Assembly: GCA_903907905.1 (NCBI GenBank)
Contig: CAIVPX010000066.1
Coordinates: 1-46,335, forward strand
DNA length: 46,335 nt
From: an uncultured bacterium
Lineage (GTDB): Bacteria > Pseudomonadota > Gammaproteobacteria > Burkholderiales > Burkholderiaceae_E
Reading direction: 5' to 3'
Position 1 is the stretch's first letter; each line of letters begins with the position of its first letter. The notes beneath the pieces are model-generated. The model was not told the origin of the DNA, searched no databases, and saw only the letters and a list, made by a program, of their open reading frames with translations. Made by a program: the position numbers and the translations under genes. Shown in pieces: positions 8,181-17,617 of this stretch.

Positions 8181-11100
8181 TTGCGCCTCAAGCAGATCAA
8201 ACTGTCGGGATTCAAGTCGTTTGTCGATCCCACCTCGTTCGAGGTTCCAGGGAGTCTGGTCGGCATCGTGGGCCCCAACGGTTGCGGCAAGTCGAACATC
8301 ATCGACGCGGTACGGTGGGTGCTGGGCGAATCCAAGGCGTCCGAGCTGCGCGGCGAGTCCATGCAGGATGTGATTTTCAGCGGGTCGTCTGAACGCAAGG
8401 CCTCGGCGAGGGCCTCGGTCGAATTGGTCTTCGACAACGCCCTGGGCCGGATCGGTGGCGCCTGGGGCCAGTACGCCGAGATCGCGGTACGCCGAATTCT
8501 CGGGCGAGACGGTCAGTCCATCTACTCCATCAATAACCAGGTGGTCAGGCGCCGCGACGTCCATGACATGTTTCTCGGCACGGGTCTGGGCCCCCGGGCC
8601 TACGCAATCATCGGCCAAGGCATGATCTCCCGGATCATCGAAGCCAAGCCCGAGGAACTGCGGGTGTTTCTCGAGGAAGCGGCGGGGGTTTCCAAGTACC
8701 GCGAGCGCCGGCGCGAGACCGAGAACCGCCTGTCGGACACCCGAGAGAACCTGACTCGGGTCGAGGACATCCTGCGCGAATTGGCGACTCAGATCGAGCG
8801 CCTCGAACGACAGGCTGAGGTCGCCCAACAGTATCGCGATCTCGAAGCTGACCGCGAGTCCAAGCAGAGAATGCTCTGGGTGCTACGGCGCGACGAGGCA
8901 AGGGCCGAGCAGGGCAAGGTCGCCGCGAATATGGCGGCCACCGCTGCGCAGATCGAAGGCAAGCTCGCCGCACTGCGCGAGCTTGAGTCGGAACTCGAGA
9001 CGGTGCGGGCCAGCCACTATGCGGCAGGCGACGAGGTGCATGCGGCGCAGGGCCGCCTGTACGACACCAATGCTGAGGTTGCCCGGCTCGAGTCCGATAT
9101 TCGGGTGGTCACTCAAACTCAGGGCCAACTGCGCGAGCGGCTTGACGCACTGGCCCAGCAGACTCAGCGTGCGCAGGCGCAGGCCAGTCTTGCGGCAAGC
9201 GACCGCGACGCGGCGCGGCAGCGCCTGGCCCAAGAGCAGGAGCTTGCCGAGACTCAGGCGGCGGTGGCGGCGCAGCTTGCCGATAATTTTCCCGAGTCCG
9301 AGCAACGCGTCCGGCAGGCGAGGCAAGCGCTTGAATCGTCCAAAGCCCAGGCGGGCGAAGCGCGCCAGGCGATCGAGCTTTCTGCGCTCAGGCAGCGCAA
9401 TGCGCAAAACAGTCTCGAATCGCTTCAGCTGCGCCGTGAGCGGCTGCGCACGGAACTGGGCGGCTTGCGTGCGGTCGACGAGGAAGGGCTCAGCGAGCAG
9501 CGTGAGTCGCTGGCTGCGTCCGAGGAGCTCGAGCTCGATCTGCAACAGCAACTGGAGGGCGCCACTCAGCAGTGGGGGGAGCTGGATGCGCAGCGTGCGC
9601 CGTCGCAACAGTTGCTGCGCGATGCCGAGGCAAAATTGGCCCGAATCGACGCTCGGGTGACGGCATTACGGCAATTGCAGGAGCGCCTCGAGAGCCAGTC
9701 GAGCATCCAGCCGTGGCTTGCTCGCCACGGTCTCGATCGTCTTTCCCGACTGTATCCCCGGCTCAAGCTCGAGCCGGGTTGGGAGGGCGCGTTCGAGGCG
9801 GTACTTCGTGAGCGGGTCAACGCGATAGAACTCGGCAACGTGTCGGTGGTTGCGGCGCTCGCCGCTGATTTGCCGCCGGGCAAGGTGGCGTTTTATTCGT
9901 CCGCGCCGGCTTCGGTGCAGGCGGCCGCCCCGGCGGAATTGCGGCCCTTGGTGTCGCTCGCCCACTGCGGCGATGCGAGCGTTCAGGCCTTGCTCGCCGA
10001 ATTGCTTGCGCATTACTTTGTGGCCGAGTCGCTCGATGACGCGATCAGTCGGCGCGCCCAGTTGCCTCAGGGTGGGCAGTTCGTCGTGCGACAGGGGCAT
10101 CAGGTTGGACGGGCACACGCTGCGTTGTACGCTGCCGATTCCGAGCAGGAGGGCGTGCTTGCGCGCCTCCACGAAATCGACAATCTCAGCCGCGAGCAGC
10201 GCGCGCAACAGATGCTGGTGGATGACAGCCGCGCGCAGGCGGTGCGGGTGGAGTCGGGTGCTGCCGACGCGCAGGCCAGGCTGAGCGCCCTGCGCGAGCG
10301 GCATTCGCAACAGGTTCGGGCCTTGTCCGCGCTTCGGCTGGAGGTCCAGCGGCTCGAGCAGGAGGCCAGTCGCGTGGCCAGCAGCCGTGAGCGGATCTTG
10401 GCCGAGCAGGCCGATCTCGACAAACAGGCCGAGCAATTCGAGGAGGTCCTGCGTGAGCAGGCCGACGTGTTTGAAGCGCTCGATGCGCAGCTGGGTGAGA
10501 GTCAGCAGCGGGTCGAGGAGTTGCAGTTCGCGCTGGAAGACGCTGAGTCGGACCTTGAGCGCCAGCGTGAACAACTCCGCCAGAGCGAGCGCGATGCCCA
10601 GGAGGCCTCTTTCGCCGTGCGTGCCACTGAGGCCGAACTGGAGCGTTTGGCCGAGCTGATTCGCACAGCGCAGGAGCAACTTGAGCGGGCCGCGTCCGAG
10701 CGGGCTGGGCTGGATGAGCGGCTGGCTGCCATCTCCGATGCCGAGGCGCGGGAGGCACTTCAACGAGCGCTCGACCTTCGCGGCGAGGCCGAGCGCGCGC
10801 TTGCGGCCGCTCGCGAGCGGCTGGACGAAATCAGCCAGTCGCTGAGGACGCGCGATGAAGCCCGGCTGGTGGCCGAGCGCGATCAGGAGCCCCTTCGAAA
10901 CAGACTGACCGAGCTGCAGTTACAGGAGCAGGCGGCGCGCCTCAATGCCGAACAGTACATCGCGCACCTGGCTGAGGTGGCGCTGGATGAAGCGGGTGAG
11001 TTGGCGCTGCGCGAACGCTTTTCGCTCTCGCCGCCACGGCCTTCCTGGCTGCAGGGCGAACTTACTCGGCTGACGCAGGCCATTGCGGTACTCGGACCGG

Positions 11101-11708
11101 TCAATCTGGCTGCGCTCGACGAACTCACGCAGTCGCGCGAACGCCTGGGCTTTTTGCAGGCTCAGTCGAATGACCTCAACGAAGCGATTACCACGCTCGA
11201 GGATGCAATCCGCAAGATCGACCGTGAGACCCGTGAGTTGCTGCGCGACACCTACGACACGGTCAACCGTCATTTCGGCGAATTGTTCCCTCGGCTGTTT
11301 GGTGGCGGCGAGGCGCGGCTTATTCTGACTGGCGACGAAATACTGGATGCAGGCATCCAGGTGATGGCGCAGCCGCCAGGCAAGCGCAACACGTCGATCT
11401 ACCTTTTGTCGGGCGGCGAGAAGGCGTTGACGGCCATCGCTCTGGTGTTCGCGCTCTTTCAGCTCAACCCGGCGCCGTTCTGCCTGCTGGACGAAGTGGA
11501 TGCGCCGTTGGATGATTCGAATACCGAACGGTACGCCGACATGGTTCGTGAAATGTCCTCGCAAACCCAATTTCTGTTCATCACGCACAACAAGATCGCG
11601 ATGGAGGTCGCCGAGCAACTCATCGGTGTCACCATGCAGGAGCGGGGCGTCTCGCGAATTGTTGCGGTCGACCTTGAGGCCGCAGCGCGGCTGGCGGAGG
11701 CGGCGTGA
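8181..11708 (+). CDS. smc: chromosome segregation ATPase SMC
   Basis: Structural-maintenance-of-chromosomes protein of 1,175 residues that forms dimers and condenses and segregates chromosomes with ScpA/ScpB. The N-terminal head half has Walker A GPNGCGKS at 31-38. Two long heptad-rich coiled-coil arms flank a hinge region around residues 500-660. The C-terminal head half has the signature LSGGE at 1076-1080 and Walker B CLLDEVDAPLDD. The TTG at 8181 was chosen because AGGAG lies 5 nt upstream and translation gives MRLKQIKLSGFKSF, the normal SMC N-terminus; an in-frame TTG at 8166 and GTG at 8175 are less likely. Its stop overlaps the zipA start by 4 nt. Confidence 0.97.
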   Translation: MRLKQIKLSGFKSFVDPTSFEVPGSLVGIVGPNGCGKSNIIDAVRWVLGESKASELRGESMQDVIFSGSSERKASARASVELVFDNALGRIGGAWGQYAEIAVRRILGRDGQSIYSINNQVVRRRDVHDMFLGTGLGPRAYAIIGQGMISRIIEAKPEELRVFLEEAAGVSKYRERRRETENRLSDTRENLTRVEDILRELATQIERLERQAEVAQQYRDLEADRESKQRMLWVLRRDEARAEQGKVAANMAATAAQIEGKLAALRELESELETVRASHYAAGDEVHAAQGRLYDTNAEVARLESDIRVVTQTQGQLRERLDALAQQTQRAQAQASLAASDRDAARQRLAQEQELAETQAAVAAQLADNFPESEQRVRQARQALESSKAQAGEARQAIELSALRQRNAQNSLESLQLRRERLRTELGGLRAVDEEGLSEQRESLAASEELELDLQQQLEGATQQWGELDAQRAPSQQLLRDAEAKLARIDARVTALRQLQERLESQSSIQPWLARHGLDRLSRLYPRLKLEPGWEGAFEAVLRERVNAIELGNVSVVAALAADLPPGKVAFYSSAPASVQAAAPAELRPLVSLAHCGDASVQALLAELLAHYFVAESLDDAISRRAQLPQGGQFVVRQGHQVGRAHAALYAADSEQEGVLARLHEIDNLSREQRAQQMLVDDSRAQAVRVESGAADAQARLSALRERHSQQVRALSALRLEVQRLEQEASRVASSRERILAEQADLDKQAEQFEEVLREQADVFEALDAQLGESQQRVEELQFALEDAESDLERQREQLRQSERDAQEASFAVRATEAELERLAELIRTAQEQLERAASERAGLDERLAAISDAEAREALQRALDLRGEAERALAAARERLDEISQSLRTRDEARLVAERDQEPLRNRLTELQLQEQAARLNAEQYIAHLAEVALDEAGELALRERFSLSPPRPSWLQGELTRLTQAIAVLGPVNLAALDELTQSRERLGFLQAQSNDLNEAITTLEDAIRKIDRETRELLRDTYDTVNRHFGELFPRLFGGGEARLILTGDEILDAGIQVMAQPPGKRNTSIYLLSGGEKALTAIALVFALFQLNPAPFCLLDEVDAPLDDSNTERYADMVREMSSQTQFLFITHNKIAMEVAEQLIGVTMQERGVSRIVAVDLEAAARLAEAA

Positions 11709-13108
11709 TAGACAGCCTGACAGTCAGCGTTCTGCTGTTGGTGGCGCTGGCGATCGCCGCGGTGGTCGGTTGGGACGCCTGGCGTTCCTGGCGGCTCAGG
11801 CAGTTGACGGTCAGCGCCAGGCCTGCCGAGCGCGCCGCGTCGTCGCGCGCGCCCGGGACAGCTAAGGAGCGAGGGGGACTGTCCCGGCCCGAGCCGAGCC
11901 TTGGCTCGCTGGCGCCCGGTGGTGCGGCCCCGACTCAGGACCCGCTGCATGGTGTCGGGCCGCTTGACGATCCGGAGCCTCGGCTCGAGCCTGCCCGGCA
12001 GGCAACTGAACCGCAGTCGGCGATACCCTTGGGGCCTGATGAGGCCGCGACCAAAGGCGCGGCTCGCGGTATCGACGGGGCGGCGTCAGGCGAAATCGTG
12101 CCCGCGGAATCGGCATCCCTCGCAGCCGATGCTGCCCCCGTCACCGGGCAGACCTCGCTGCAGCCTTTCGCCCCACCGGGGAACCGGGCTCAGGCCCGGG
12201 CTCAAGCACTGGGTGTTCCGCCTGAATCGAGTGCGCCAGAACTGGCCGGTGCGGCAGTCGCAAGTGCATCAGTCGTGGGCATGGGCGTCGTGCCGGGCGA
12301 GCCGTCTCGGCCTGCCGCCCTAAGCCGAAGCGTGCTGAGTGACACAACGGATGCGATCGCTATCCTGCAACTGTCCCAGGCCCTGGGCGGTGACCGCCTT
12401 GCCGCAATCGCCCAGGGATTCAGGCGGGTGGGGGGCAAGCCCGTGTTGCTGGAAGGACTCCCCGCCGCGGGGGCCAGTCCCGACTGGGAGACCCTGGCCA
12501 CCTCGCAGGCCTACGCCTCTCTGCGAATCGGCGTCTTGCTTGCCAACCGGATGGGCCCGCTCAACGCCATGGAGTTCGCCGACTTTGGCGCTCGCGTGCA
12601 GCAAATTGCTGACTCCCTGGGCGCCACGGTACGGCATCCTGACATGCGCCGTATGCTCGAGCAGGCGCGTGACCTCGATCATGACAGTGCCCGACTGGAT
12701 ACTCAGATTTGCCTCAATGTCGACGCCGCAGAAACCCTCAGCCCCACGCAACTCTCCGCCCTTGCCGGGCCCCTCGCCATTGTGGAGCGCGGCAACAACC
12801 GATACGCGCGACTGGGCCCGCGTGGCGAGTCATTGTTTTCCGTGGCCCTGGGTGATCGGCCCAATCGCTTGAGCTTTTTGCTCGATCTGCCTCGAGTTGA
12901 TCCCGAACTACAGGCCTGGCCGGCCATGCTGGAGGGGATCCGTGTGGCTGTGCGGCGACTCCCGGGAAAACTGGTGGATGACAACGGTCGTCCCCTGGGG
13001 GATCGACAGATCGAGCAAATTGCGCGCGATCTCGACAAACGCTGCCACTCGCTGATCGAGGCGGGGTTACGGCCCGGTTCGCCGGCGGCGCTGCGAGTGT
13101 TCAACTGA
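11705..13108 (+). CDS. zipA: cell division protein ZipA
   Basis: Inner-membrane protein of 467 residues that tethers and stabilises FtsZ at the division site. There is one N-terminal transmembrane helix (about residues 5-24) followed by a short basic segment. A long low-complexity Pro/Ala/Gly/Glu-rich linker (about 40-210) leads to a C-terminal ZipA FtsZ-binding domain (about 325-460). Start is GTG in a GTGA overlap with smc. The smc-zipA pairing is normal in betaproteobacteria and supports the call, since the linker itself is not conserved. In many relatives ligA follows; here mtnP does. Confidence 0.85.
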   Translation: MIDSLTVSVLLLVALAIAAVVGWDAWRSWRLRQLTVSARPAERAASSRAPGTAKERGGLSRPEPSLGSLAPGGAAPTQDPLHGVGPLDDPEPRLEPARQATEPQSAIPLGPDEAATKGAARGIDGAASGEIVPAESASLAADAAPVTGQTSLQPFAPPGNRAQARAQALGVPPESSAPELAGAAVASASVVGMGVVPGEPSRPAALSRSVLSDTTDAIAILQLSQALGGDRLAAIAQGFRRVGGKPVLLEGLPAAGASPDWETLATSQAYASLRIGVLLANRMGPLNAMEFADFGARVQQIADSLGATVRHPDMRRMLEQARDLDHDSARLDTQICLNVDAAETLSPTQLSALAGPLAIVERGNNRYARLGPRGESLFSVALGDRPNRLSFLLDLPRVDPELQAWPAMLEGIRVAVRRLPGKLVDDNGRPLGDRQIEQIARDLDKRCHSLIEAGLRPGSPAALRVFN

Positions 13109-13122
13109 GCCGTCCTGCCCCT

Positions 13123-13860
13123 ATGCTCGGCATCATCGGTGGCAGCGGTCTCTATGAACTCGAAGGTCTGAGGGAAACCACTCGCAGGCAGGTCGATACG
13201 CCCTGGGGCACTCCTTCCGACGAATTGATCACCGGGGCGTTGGGCAGGCAGCAGGTGGCCTTTCTACCGCGGCACGCCAGGGGGCATACAATCGCGCCCC
13301 ACCGGATCAACTATCGCGCCAATATCTGGGCGCTTCGCGAGGCCGGCGCCACGGCCGTGATTGCGGTGGCGGCCTGCGGCGGCATTGCACCCGACTGTCT
13401 GCCCGGGCGTCTGGTCATCCCGGATCAGCTCATTGATTACACCCATGGTCGGGCCGCCACCTTTTTCGATCAGACCGGCTCGGCGGTCACGCATGTTGAC
13501 TTCACCGAGCCCTATAACGCGCCCTTGCGCGTGCGTCTGGGACTCGCTGCGAAGGGGCTGCACCTGCCGGTGGTGGAGGGGGGCGTCTATGGCTGCACCA
13601 ACGGGCCACGACTCGAGACGGCTGCTGAAATCCGGCGTCTCGCGCGAGATGGTTGCACCGTGGTGGGTATGACCGGTATGCCGGAGGCCGCACTGGCTCG
13701 CGAACTGGGGCTCGCTTACGCCTGCCTGAGTGTGGTGGCGAATGCCGCCGCAGGGGTCGGCGGCAGCGGCCAGAGCATATCGATGGACCAGATCCTTCAA
13801 ACCTTGAAGGACGCCATGGTGGATGTGCAGCGCCTGCTCACCCGCTTGTGTAGCGACTGA
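13123..13860 (+). CDS. mtnP: S-methyl-5'-thioadenosine / S-methyl-5'-thioinosine phosphorylase
   Basis: Purine nucleoside phosphorylase family enzyme of 245 residues that cleaves methylthio-nucleosides with phosphate, recycling the by-product of polyamine synthesis. Visible are the phosphate-binding GGSGLYEL at the N-terminus, RHARGHTIAPHRINYRANIW, the NGPRLETAAEI block and GMTGMPEAALARELGLAYA. The last resembles the methylthioinosine phosphorylase subgroup described in Pseudomonas, so the 6-oxo substrate is possible. Adenosine versus inosine preference cannot be settled by eye. It begins 14 nt after zipA and probably shares its transcript; it is convergent with glnD with a 33-nt gap. Confidence 0.88.
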   Translation: MLGIIGGSGLYELEGLRETTRRQVDTPWGTPSDELITGALGRQQVAFLPRHARGHTIAPHRINYRANIWALREAGATAVIAVAACGGIAPDCLPGRLVIPDQLIDYTHGRAATFFDQTGSAVTHVDFTEPYNAPLRVRLGLAAKGLHLPVVEGGVYGCTNGPRLETAAEIRRLARDGCTVVGMTGMPEAALARELGLAYACLSVVANAAAGVGGSGQSISMDQILQTLKDAMVDVQRLLTRLCSD

Positions 13861-13893
13861 CGGGCGCGCACTCTGCCGCCCAAGCCAGGATGC

Positions 13894-16455
13894 TCAGCGC
13901 TGCAAGGCTTCCAGCAGTTCGGTCTCAAATTGCAGCAGGCTTCGGGTCTGGGCCAGGGCTGGGCCATCGACGACCAGCACGTCCTCGACGCGTTCACCCA
14001 GTGTCATGATCCGGGCGCTGTGGAGACTGATGTGGTGCTTGCCCAGCACCCGCGCGACGCTGTAGAGCAGGCCGGTGCGATCGTTGGCCGTGATGGACAG
14101 CAGATGCCGACGGCCCCGTTCATCCGGTCGCAGGTCGACGGTGGGTGTAACCGGAAAATACCTCGAACGTCGGGACAGTCGGCCGCGAACCGGTGCAGGC
14201 AGGGGGCGTTCGGAGTCGAGCCGTTCGCGCAACTCGGTTTCAACCAGGTTGAGAATGTCCCGATAGCTCTGATCGCGACCCGGGCTGACGACCAGAAAGC
14301 TGTCGAGCGCATGGCCATCGGGGGTGGTGTGGATTTGTGCGTCGAGCACCGACAGGTTCCTGCTGTCGAAATAGCCGCAGATTCGAGCGAACAGGTCGGC
14401 CTGGTCCTGGGTGTAAACCACAACCTGAAAGCCCTCTCCAATTGGCGCCAGCCTGGATCGGACGATTGGCCCCTCAGCATCCTGAGCAGCGCCCAGCACA
14501 CGGGCGTGCCAGGCGAGGTCGGCCGGATCGGTACGCAGGAAATATGAAATGCCCAGACGCTCCCAGAAGGCCTGGTAGCGCTCCGGCGAAATGGCGCGGA
14601 GATTGAGCAGGCGAATTGCTTCTGCCCTGCGCACATCAAAGGTCGCGTCCGGGGTCTGCGTCTCGCCGGCCAATTGCCTGCGGGTCATACGATAGAGGTC
14701 TTCGAGCAGCTTGGCCTTCCAGGCGTTCCATACCTTCGGACTGGTGCCGCGAATGTCGGCAACGGTGAGCAGATACAGGCAGGTCAGGCGTTCCTCATTG
14801 CCCACGAGTTGGGCGAAACGTGCAATGACATCCGGATCGGAGAGGTCCTGCTTCTGGGCGACGGTGGACATGGTGAGGTGATGCTCGACCAGGAACTCGA
14901 CCAGCGCCGTATCGTCAGCGCTCAGGCCGTGCGATCGGCAAAACCGTCTGGCATCGAGTCGGCCCAATTTGGAGTGATCGCCGCCGCGGCCCTTGGCAAT
15001 ATCGTGAAACAGGGCAGCAATGACCAGAAGCCAAGGTGCTCTCAGCCCGGCGGCAAGCTGACTGCAGTAGGGGTATTCGTGCGCATGCTCGGCCAGGCCG
15101 AAGCGCCGCAGGTTACGCACCACCATCAGGATGTGCTGGTCGACCGTGTAGACGTGAAACAGATCGTGCTGCATGCGCCCGACGATTCGCCGGAAGGCGG
15201 GGAGATAACGCCCGAGGATGGACCACTGGTTCATCCGGCGAAGTCCGCGCGTCACGCCGTGCGGCGATTGCAAAAACTCGAGAAAGAGCGCTCGGTGCGC
15301 CGGGTTGTTGCGGAAGGCCGCATCAAGCCGGGTTCGTGCGTGCCACATGGCGCGCAGGGTGTCGGTACTGATGCCGGTCAGCTCGCGATGCCGACCCATG
15401 AGCTTGAAGGCGCGGAGGATGGCTGCCGGCTCGCGCTCGAACAGCGATGGGTCAATGATTTCGAGAAGGCCCGCCCGGTTGCGGAATTCGTGATCGATGG
15501 GCTCGGGCTGGCCTCCCGCCTCGGGAAAGAGGCGCTGGCGAAGGTTCTGCAGAACGAGCGTGTTCAGCTGGACCACCGCCTTGGCCGCCCAGTAGTAGTG
15601 CTGCATCAGTTCTTCGGAGGCGCGGCGCGCGTCCTCGGCCGGATAGCCCAGAGCTTTTGCCACCTGCGCCTGCAGGTCGAACACGAGCCTGTCCTCGCGG
15701 CGCCCCGAGACCGCGTGGAGACAGACGCGGATCCGCTTGAGCACGCGCTCATTGCGGCGAAGCTGACGCATCTCCGTGTCGGTGATGAGCCCCTGGCGGG
15801 CGAGCTCGGCCCAGCTCTGTCCGAGCCCGGCGGCGCGGCTGATCCAGCTGATGACCTGCAGGTCGCGCAGGCCGCCGGGGCTCTCCTTGCTGTTCGGCTC
15901 AAGACTGTAGGGGGTGTCCTCGAACTTACTGTGACGCTGCCGCATCTCGAGCAGCTTGGAGGAAAAAAACTGCGCGGGGTTGAGAGTGGCGTCAAGCTGG
16001 GAGGACAGCCGATCCAGGAGTGCGCGGTTTCCAATCAGAAAGCGGCGCTCGAGCAGGCTGGTCTGCACCGTGATGTCGGCCGAGGACTCTTGCAGACACT
16101 CGTCGATGCTGCGCACGCTGTGGCCGATTTGCAGGCCGACGTCCCAGCACGCACCCACCAGAGTTTCGATCCGACCGGTCTGCTCGGCTGATAGCGGGCC
16201 ATCGCTCAGCATCAGCAGGTCAACGTCGGATTGAGGGAATAACTCGGCCCGGCCGTAGCCGCCGGTTGCGACCAGACAAAGCTCGTTGTCAAGGCCGGCC
16301 AGCTTCCAAAGGGCCCGCAAGGTGGAATCAGTCAGTCGGCTGAGCGTACCCAGAAGCCGGTCAGGGTCTCGGCTACGCTCGAAGACCTGCCGGGCCTCAT
16401 CGCGCGCCCGCCGATGGGCCAGACGAAGGTCGGCCAGCGAATCGCTCGGCAGCAA
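13894..16455 (-). CDS. glnD: bifunctional [protein-PII] uridylyltransferase / uridylyl-removing enzyme
   Basis: Nitrogen sensor of 853 residues that uridylylates PII proteins when glutamine is low and removes UMP when it is high. The nucleotidyltransferase domain has GGYGR at 65-69 with metal ligands in SDVDL (Asp77 and Asp79). A PII-uridylyltransferase helical region follows, then an HD domain with FHDIAKGRGGDHS (His484-Asp485). Two C-terminal ACT domains, which bind glutamine, complete the protein. The TTG at 16455 was chosen: it lies 2 nt after the map stop, with GAAGG 7 nt upstream, and the length then fits the family. A longer frame continuing through map is only an out-of-frame read of that gene. 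It forms an operon with map. Confidence 0.95.
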   Translation of the reverse strand: MLPSDSLADLRLAHRRARDEARQVFERSRDPDRLLGTLSRLTDSTLRALWKLAGLDNELCLVATGGYGRAELFPQSDVDLLMLSDGPLSAEQTGRIETLVGACWDVGLQIGHSVRSIDECLQESSADITVQTSLLERRFLIGNRALLDRLSSQLDATLNPAQFFSSKLLEMRQRHSKFEDTPYSLEPNSKESPGGLRDLQVISWISRAAGLGQSWAELARQGLITDTEMRQLRRNERVLKRIRVCLHAVSGRREDRLVFDLQAQVAKALGYPAEDARRASEELMQHYYWAAKAVVQLNTLVLQNLRQRLFPEAGGQPEPIDHEFRNRAGLLEIIDPSLFEREPAAILRAFKLMGRHRELTGISTDTLRAMWHARTRLDAAFRNNPAHRALFLEFLQSPHGVTRGLRRMNQWSILGRYLPAFRRIVGRMQHDLFHVYTVDQHILMVVRNLRRFGLAEHAHEYPYCSQLAAGLRAPWLLVIAALFHDIAKGRGGDHSKLGRLDARRFCRSHGLSADDTALVEFLVEHHLTMSTVAQKQDLSDPDVIARFAQLVGNEERLTCLYLLTVADIRGTSPKVWNAWKAKLLEDLYRMTRRQLAGETQTPDATFDVRRAEAIRLLNLRAISPERYQAFWERLGISYFLRTDPADLAWHARVLGAAQDAEGPIVRSRLAPIGEGFQVVVYTQDQADLFARICGYFDSRNLSVLDAQIHTTPDGHALDSFLVVSPGRDQSYRDILNLVETELRERLDSERPLPAPVRGRLSRRSRYFPVTPTVDLRPDERGRRHLLSITANDRTGLLYSVARVLGKHHISLHSARIMTLGERVEDVLVVDGPALAQTRSLLQFETELLEALQR

Positions 16456-16457
16456 GC

Positions 16458-17264
16458 TCAGGCCTTCACGATGACCGCAGGAGGGGGCGGCGATCCTGCC
16501 GACAGCGTCAGCACCTCGTACCCGTTTGGCGTGACCAGAACGGTATGCTCCCACTGAGCCGAGAGGCTGTGGTCTTTCGTGACGATGGTCCAGCCATCGC
16601 CCAGTTCGCGCACATCGCGGCGACCCGCGTTGATCATGGGCTCGATGGTGAAGATCATCCCTGCCTGCAGACGATCGCCCGTACCCGCCCGGCCGTAATG
16701 CAGCACTTGCGGCTCTTCGTGAAAGCGCCGGCCGATGCCATGCCCGCAGAACTCGCGTACGACCGAATACCCCTGGCCCTCGGCATGGCGCTGGATGGCA
16801 TTGCCGATATCGCCCAATGAGGCCCCCGGGCGGACCTGGGCGATGCCCAGCCACATGCAGTCGTAGGTAATGTCGCAGAGTCGCCGGGCCGCGATGGAGG
16901 GGTCGCCGACGCAGAACATCCGGCTGGTATCGCCATGAAAGCCGTCCTTGATCACCGTGATGTCGATATTCACGATGTCGCCTGACTTGAGTACCTTGGC
17001 GCCCGGTATGCCGTGACAAACCTGGTGATTGACAGAGGTGCAGATCGACTTGGGGTAGGGGCTGTAGCCTGGCGGCGCATAATTCAGCGGCGCCGGAACG
17101 CTGCCCTGGACGTTCACCATGAAGTCATGGCAGAGCGCGTCGATTTCCCCGGTACTGATGCCCGGGCGCACATGGGGGGTAATGAAATCAAGGACTTCGC
17201 TCGCGAGTTGGCCCGCCACGCGCATGGCTTCGATTTCAGTTTCGGTTTTAATTGTGATGGTCAT
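16458..17264 (-). CDS. map: methionine aminopeptidase, type I
   Basis: Removes N-terminal methionine from nascent proteins; 268 residues, a pita-bread fold enzyme with two metals. The metal ligands are visible in order: the Asp pair in VNIDITVIKDGFHGD, His in GHGIGRRFHEEP, Glu in FTIEPMI and Glu in QWEHTVLV. The ATG at 17264 gives the standard start MTITIKTETEIEAM; a longer in-frame opening to 17456 covers non-conserved sequence and the promoter. No Shine-Dalgarno is visible, and a perfect TATAAT ends 6 nt before the ATG, suggesting a leaderless message. It is divergent from rpsB and followed by glnD. Confidence 0.97.
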   Translation of the reverse strand: MTITIKTETEIEAMRVAGQLASEVLDFITPHVRPGISTGEIDALCHDFMVNVQGSVPAPLNYAPPGYSPYPKSICTSVNHQVCHGIPGAKVLKSGDIVNIDITVIKDGFHGDTSRMFCVGDPSIAARRLCDITYDCMWLGIAQVRPGASLGDIGNAIQRHAEGQGYSVVREFCGHGIGRRFHEEPQVLHYGRAGTGDRLQAGMIFTIEPMINAGRRDVRELGDGWTIVTKDHSLSAQWEHTVLVTPNGYEVLTLSAGSPPPPAVIVKA

Positions 17265-17270
17265 GCTAAG

Positions 17271-17276
17271 ATTATA
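17271..17276 (-). promoter_or_regulatory. -10 box TATAAT abutting the map start
   Basis: A perfect TATAAT on the minus strand ends 6 nt before the map ATG, so a normally placed start site would fall on or beside the A of the ATG. The sequence 16-18 bp upstream (about 17293-17299) does not look like TTGACA. A leaderless transcript is inferred, not shown. Confidence 0.5.
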
Positions 17277-17617
17277 GGTTAGCTGTAGCGTTCCCACGGG
17301 TTTTGTCTGGCATTTGTCTTGCCACTTGCCGCGCGACAGGCGCGGTGATTGGTGCGGCAGAGGGAGCGCTCGGTGAGACGGGCTGGTTCCTTGGTTGCGA
17401 CAGGCTGATCGAATGATTTGGCGTGTCGGGGGCAGGGCTGGCCCGAAAGCGCGCACCGCCGAGACGGGTGCCTGCGATGCAGCGGCGCGAAGGGGCTTTT
17501 TTGCTCCCGTGCCGAATGCGTGGCGGGTGTTTCGGTCTTGCCTGATGCCTGTTCGAGGTGTCTTGCCAAGGCTGAGCCGGCTGGTGCGTCAGTGTGAACC
17601 CACTCAGGAGAACCACC
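17277..17617 (+). other. 341-bp intergenic region and 5' leader of rpsB
   Basis: There is no convincing gene here. The stretch should contain the promoter of the rpsB-tsf operon and a long 5' leader. I see a short inverted repeat (GCACC at 17453-17457 with GGTGC at 17467-17471). There is also a GGGGC-TTTTTT-GCTCC hairpin at 17492-17507 with no U tract after it. AGGAG at 17606-17610 is the rpsB ribosome-binding site. S2 autoregulates its own leader in other proteobacteria, so a regulatory RNA is plausible but not demonstrated here. No clear -35/-10 pair was found. Confidence 0.4.

Noticed and set aside
9666-10763. Long minus-strand frames opposite smc
   Set aside because: They lie inside the smc coiled-coil region, whose repeats leave the opposite strand open. 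No family motif is seen.
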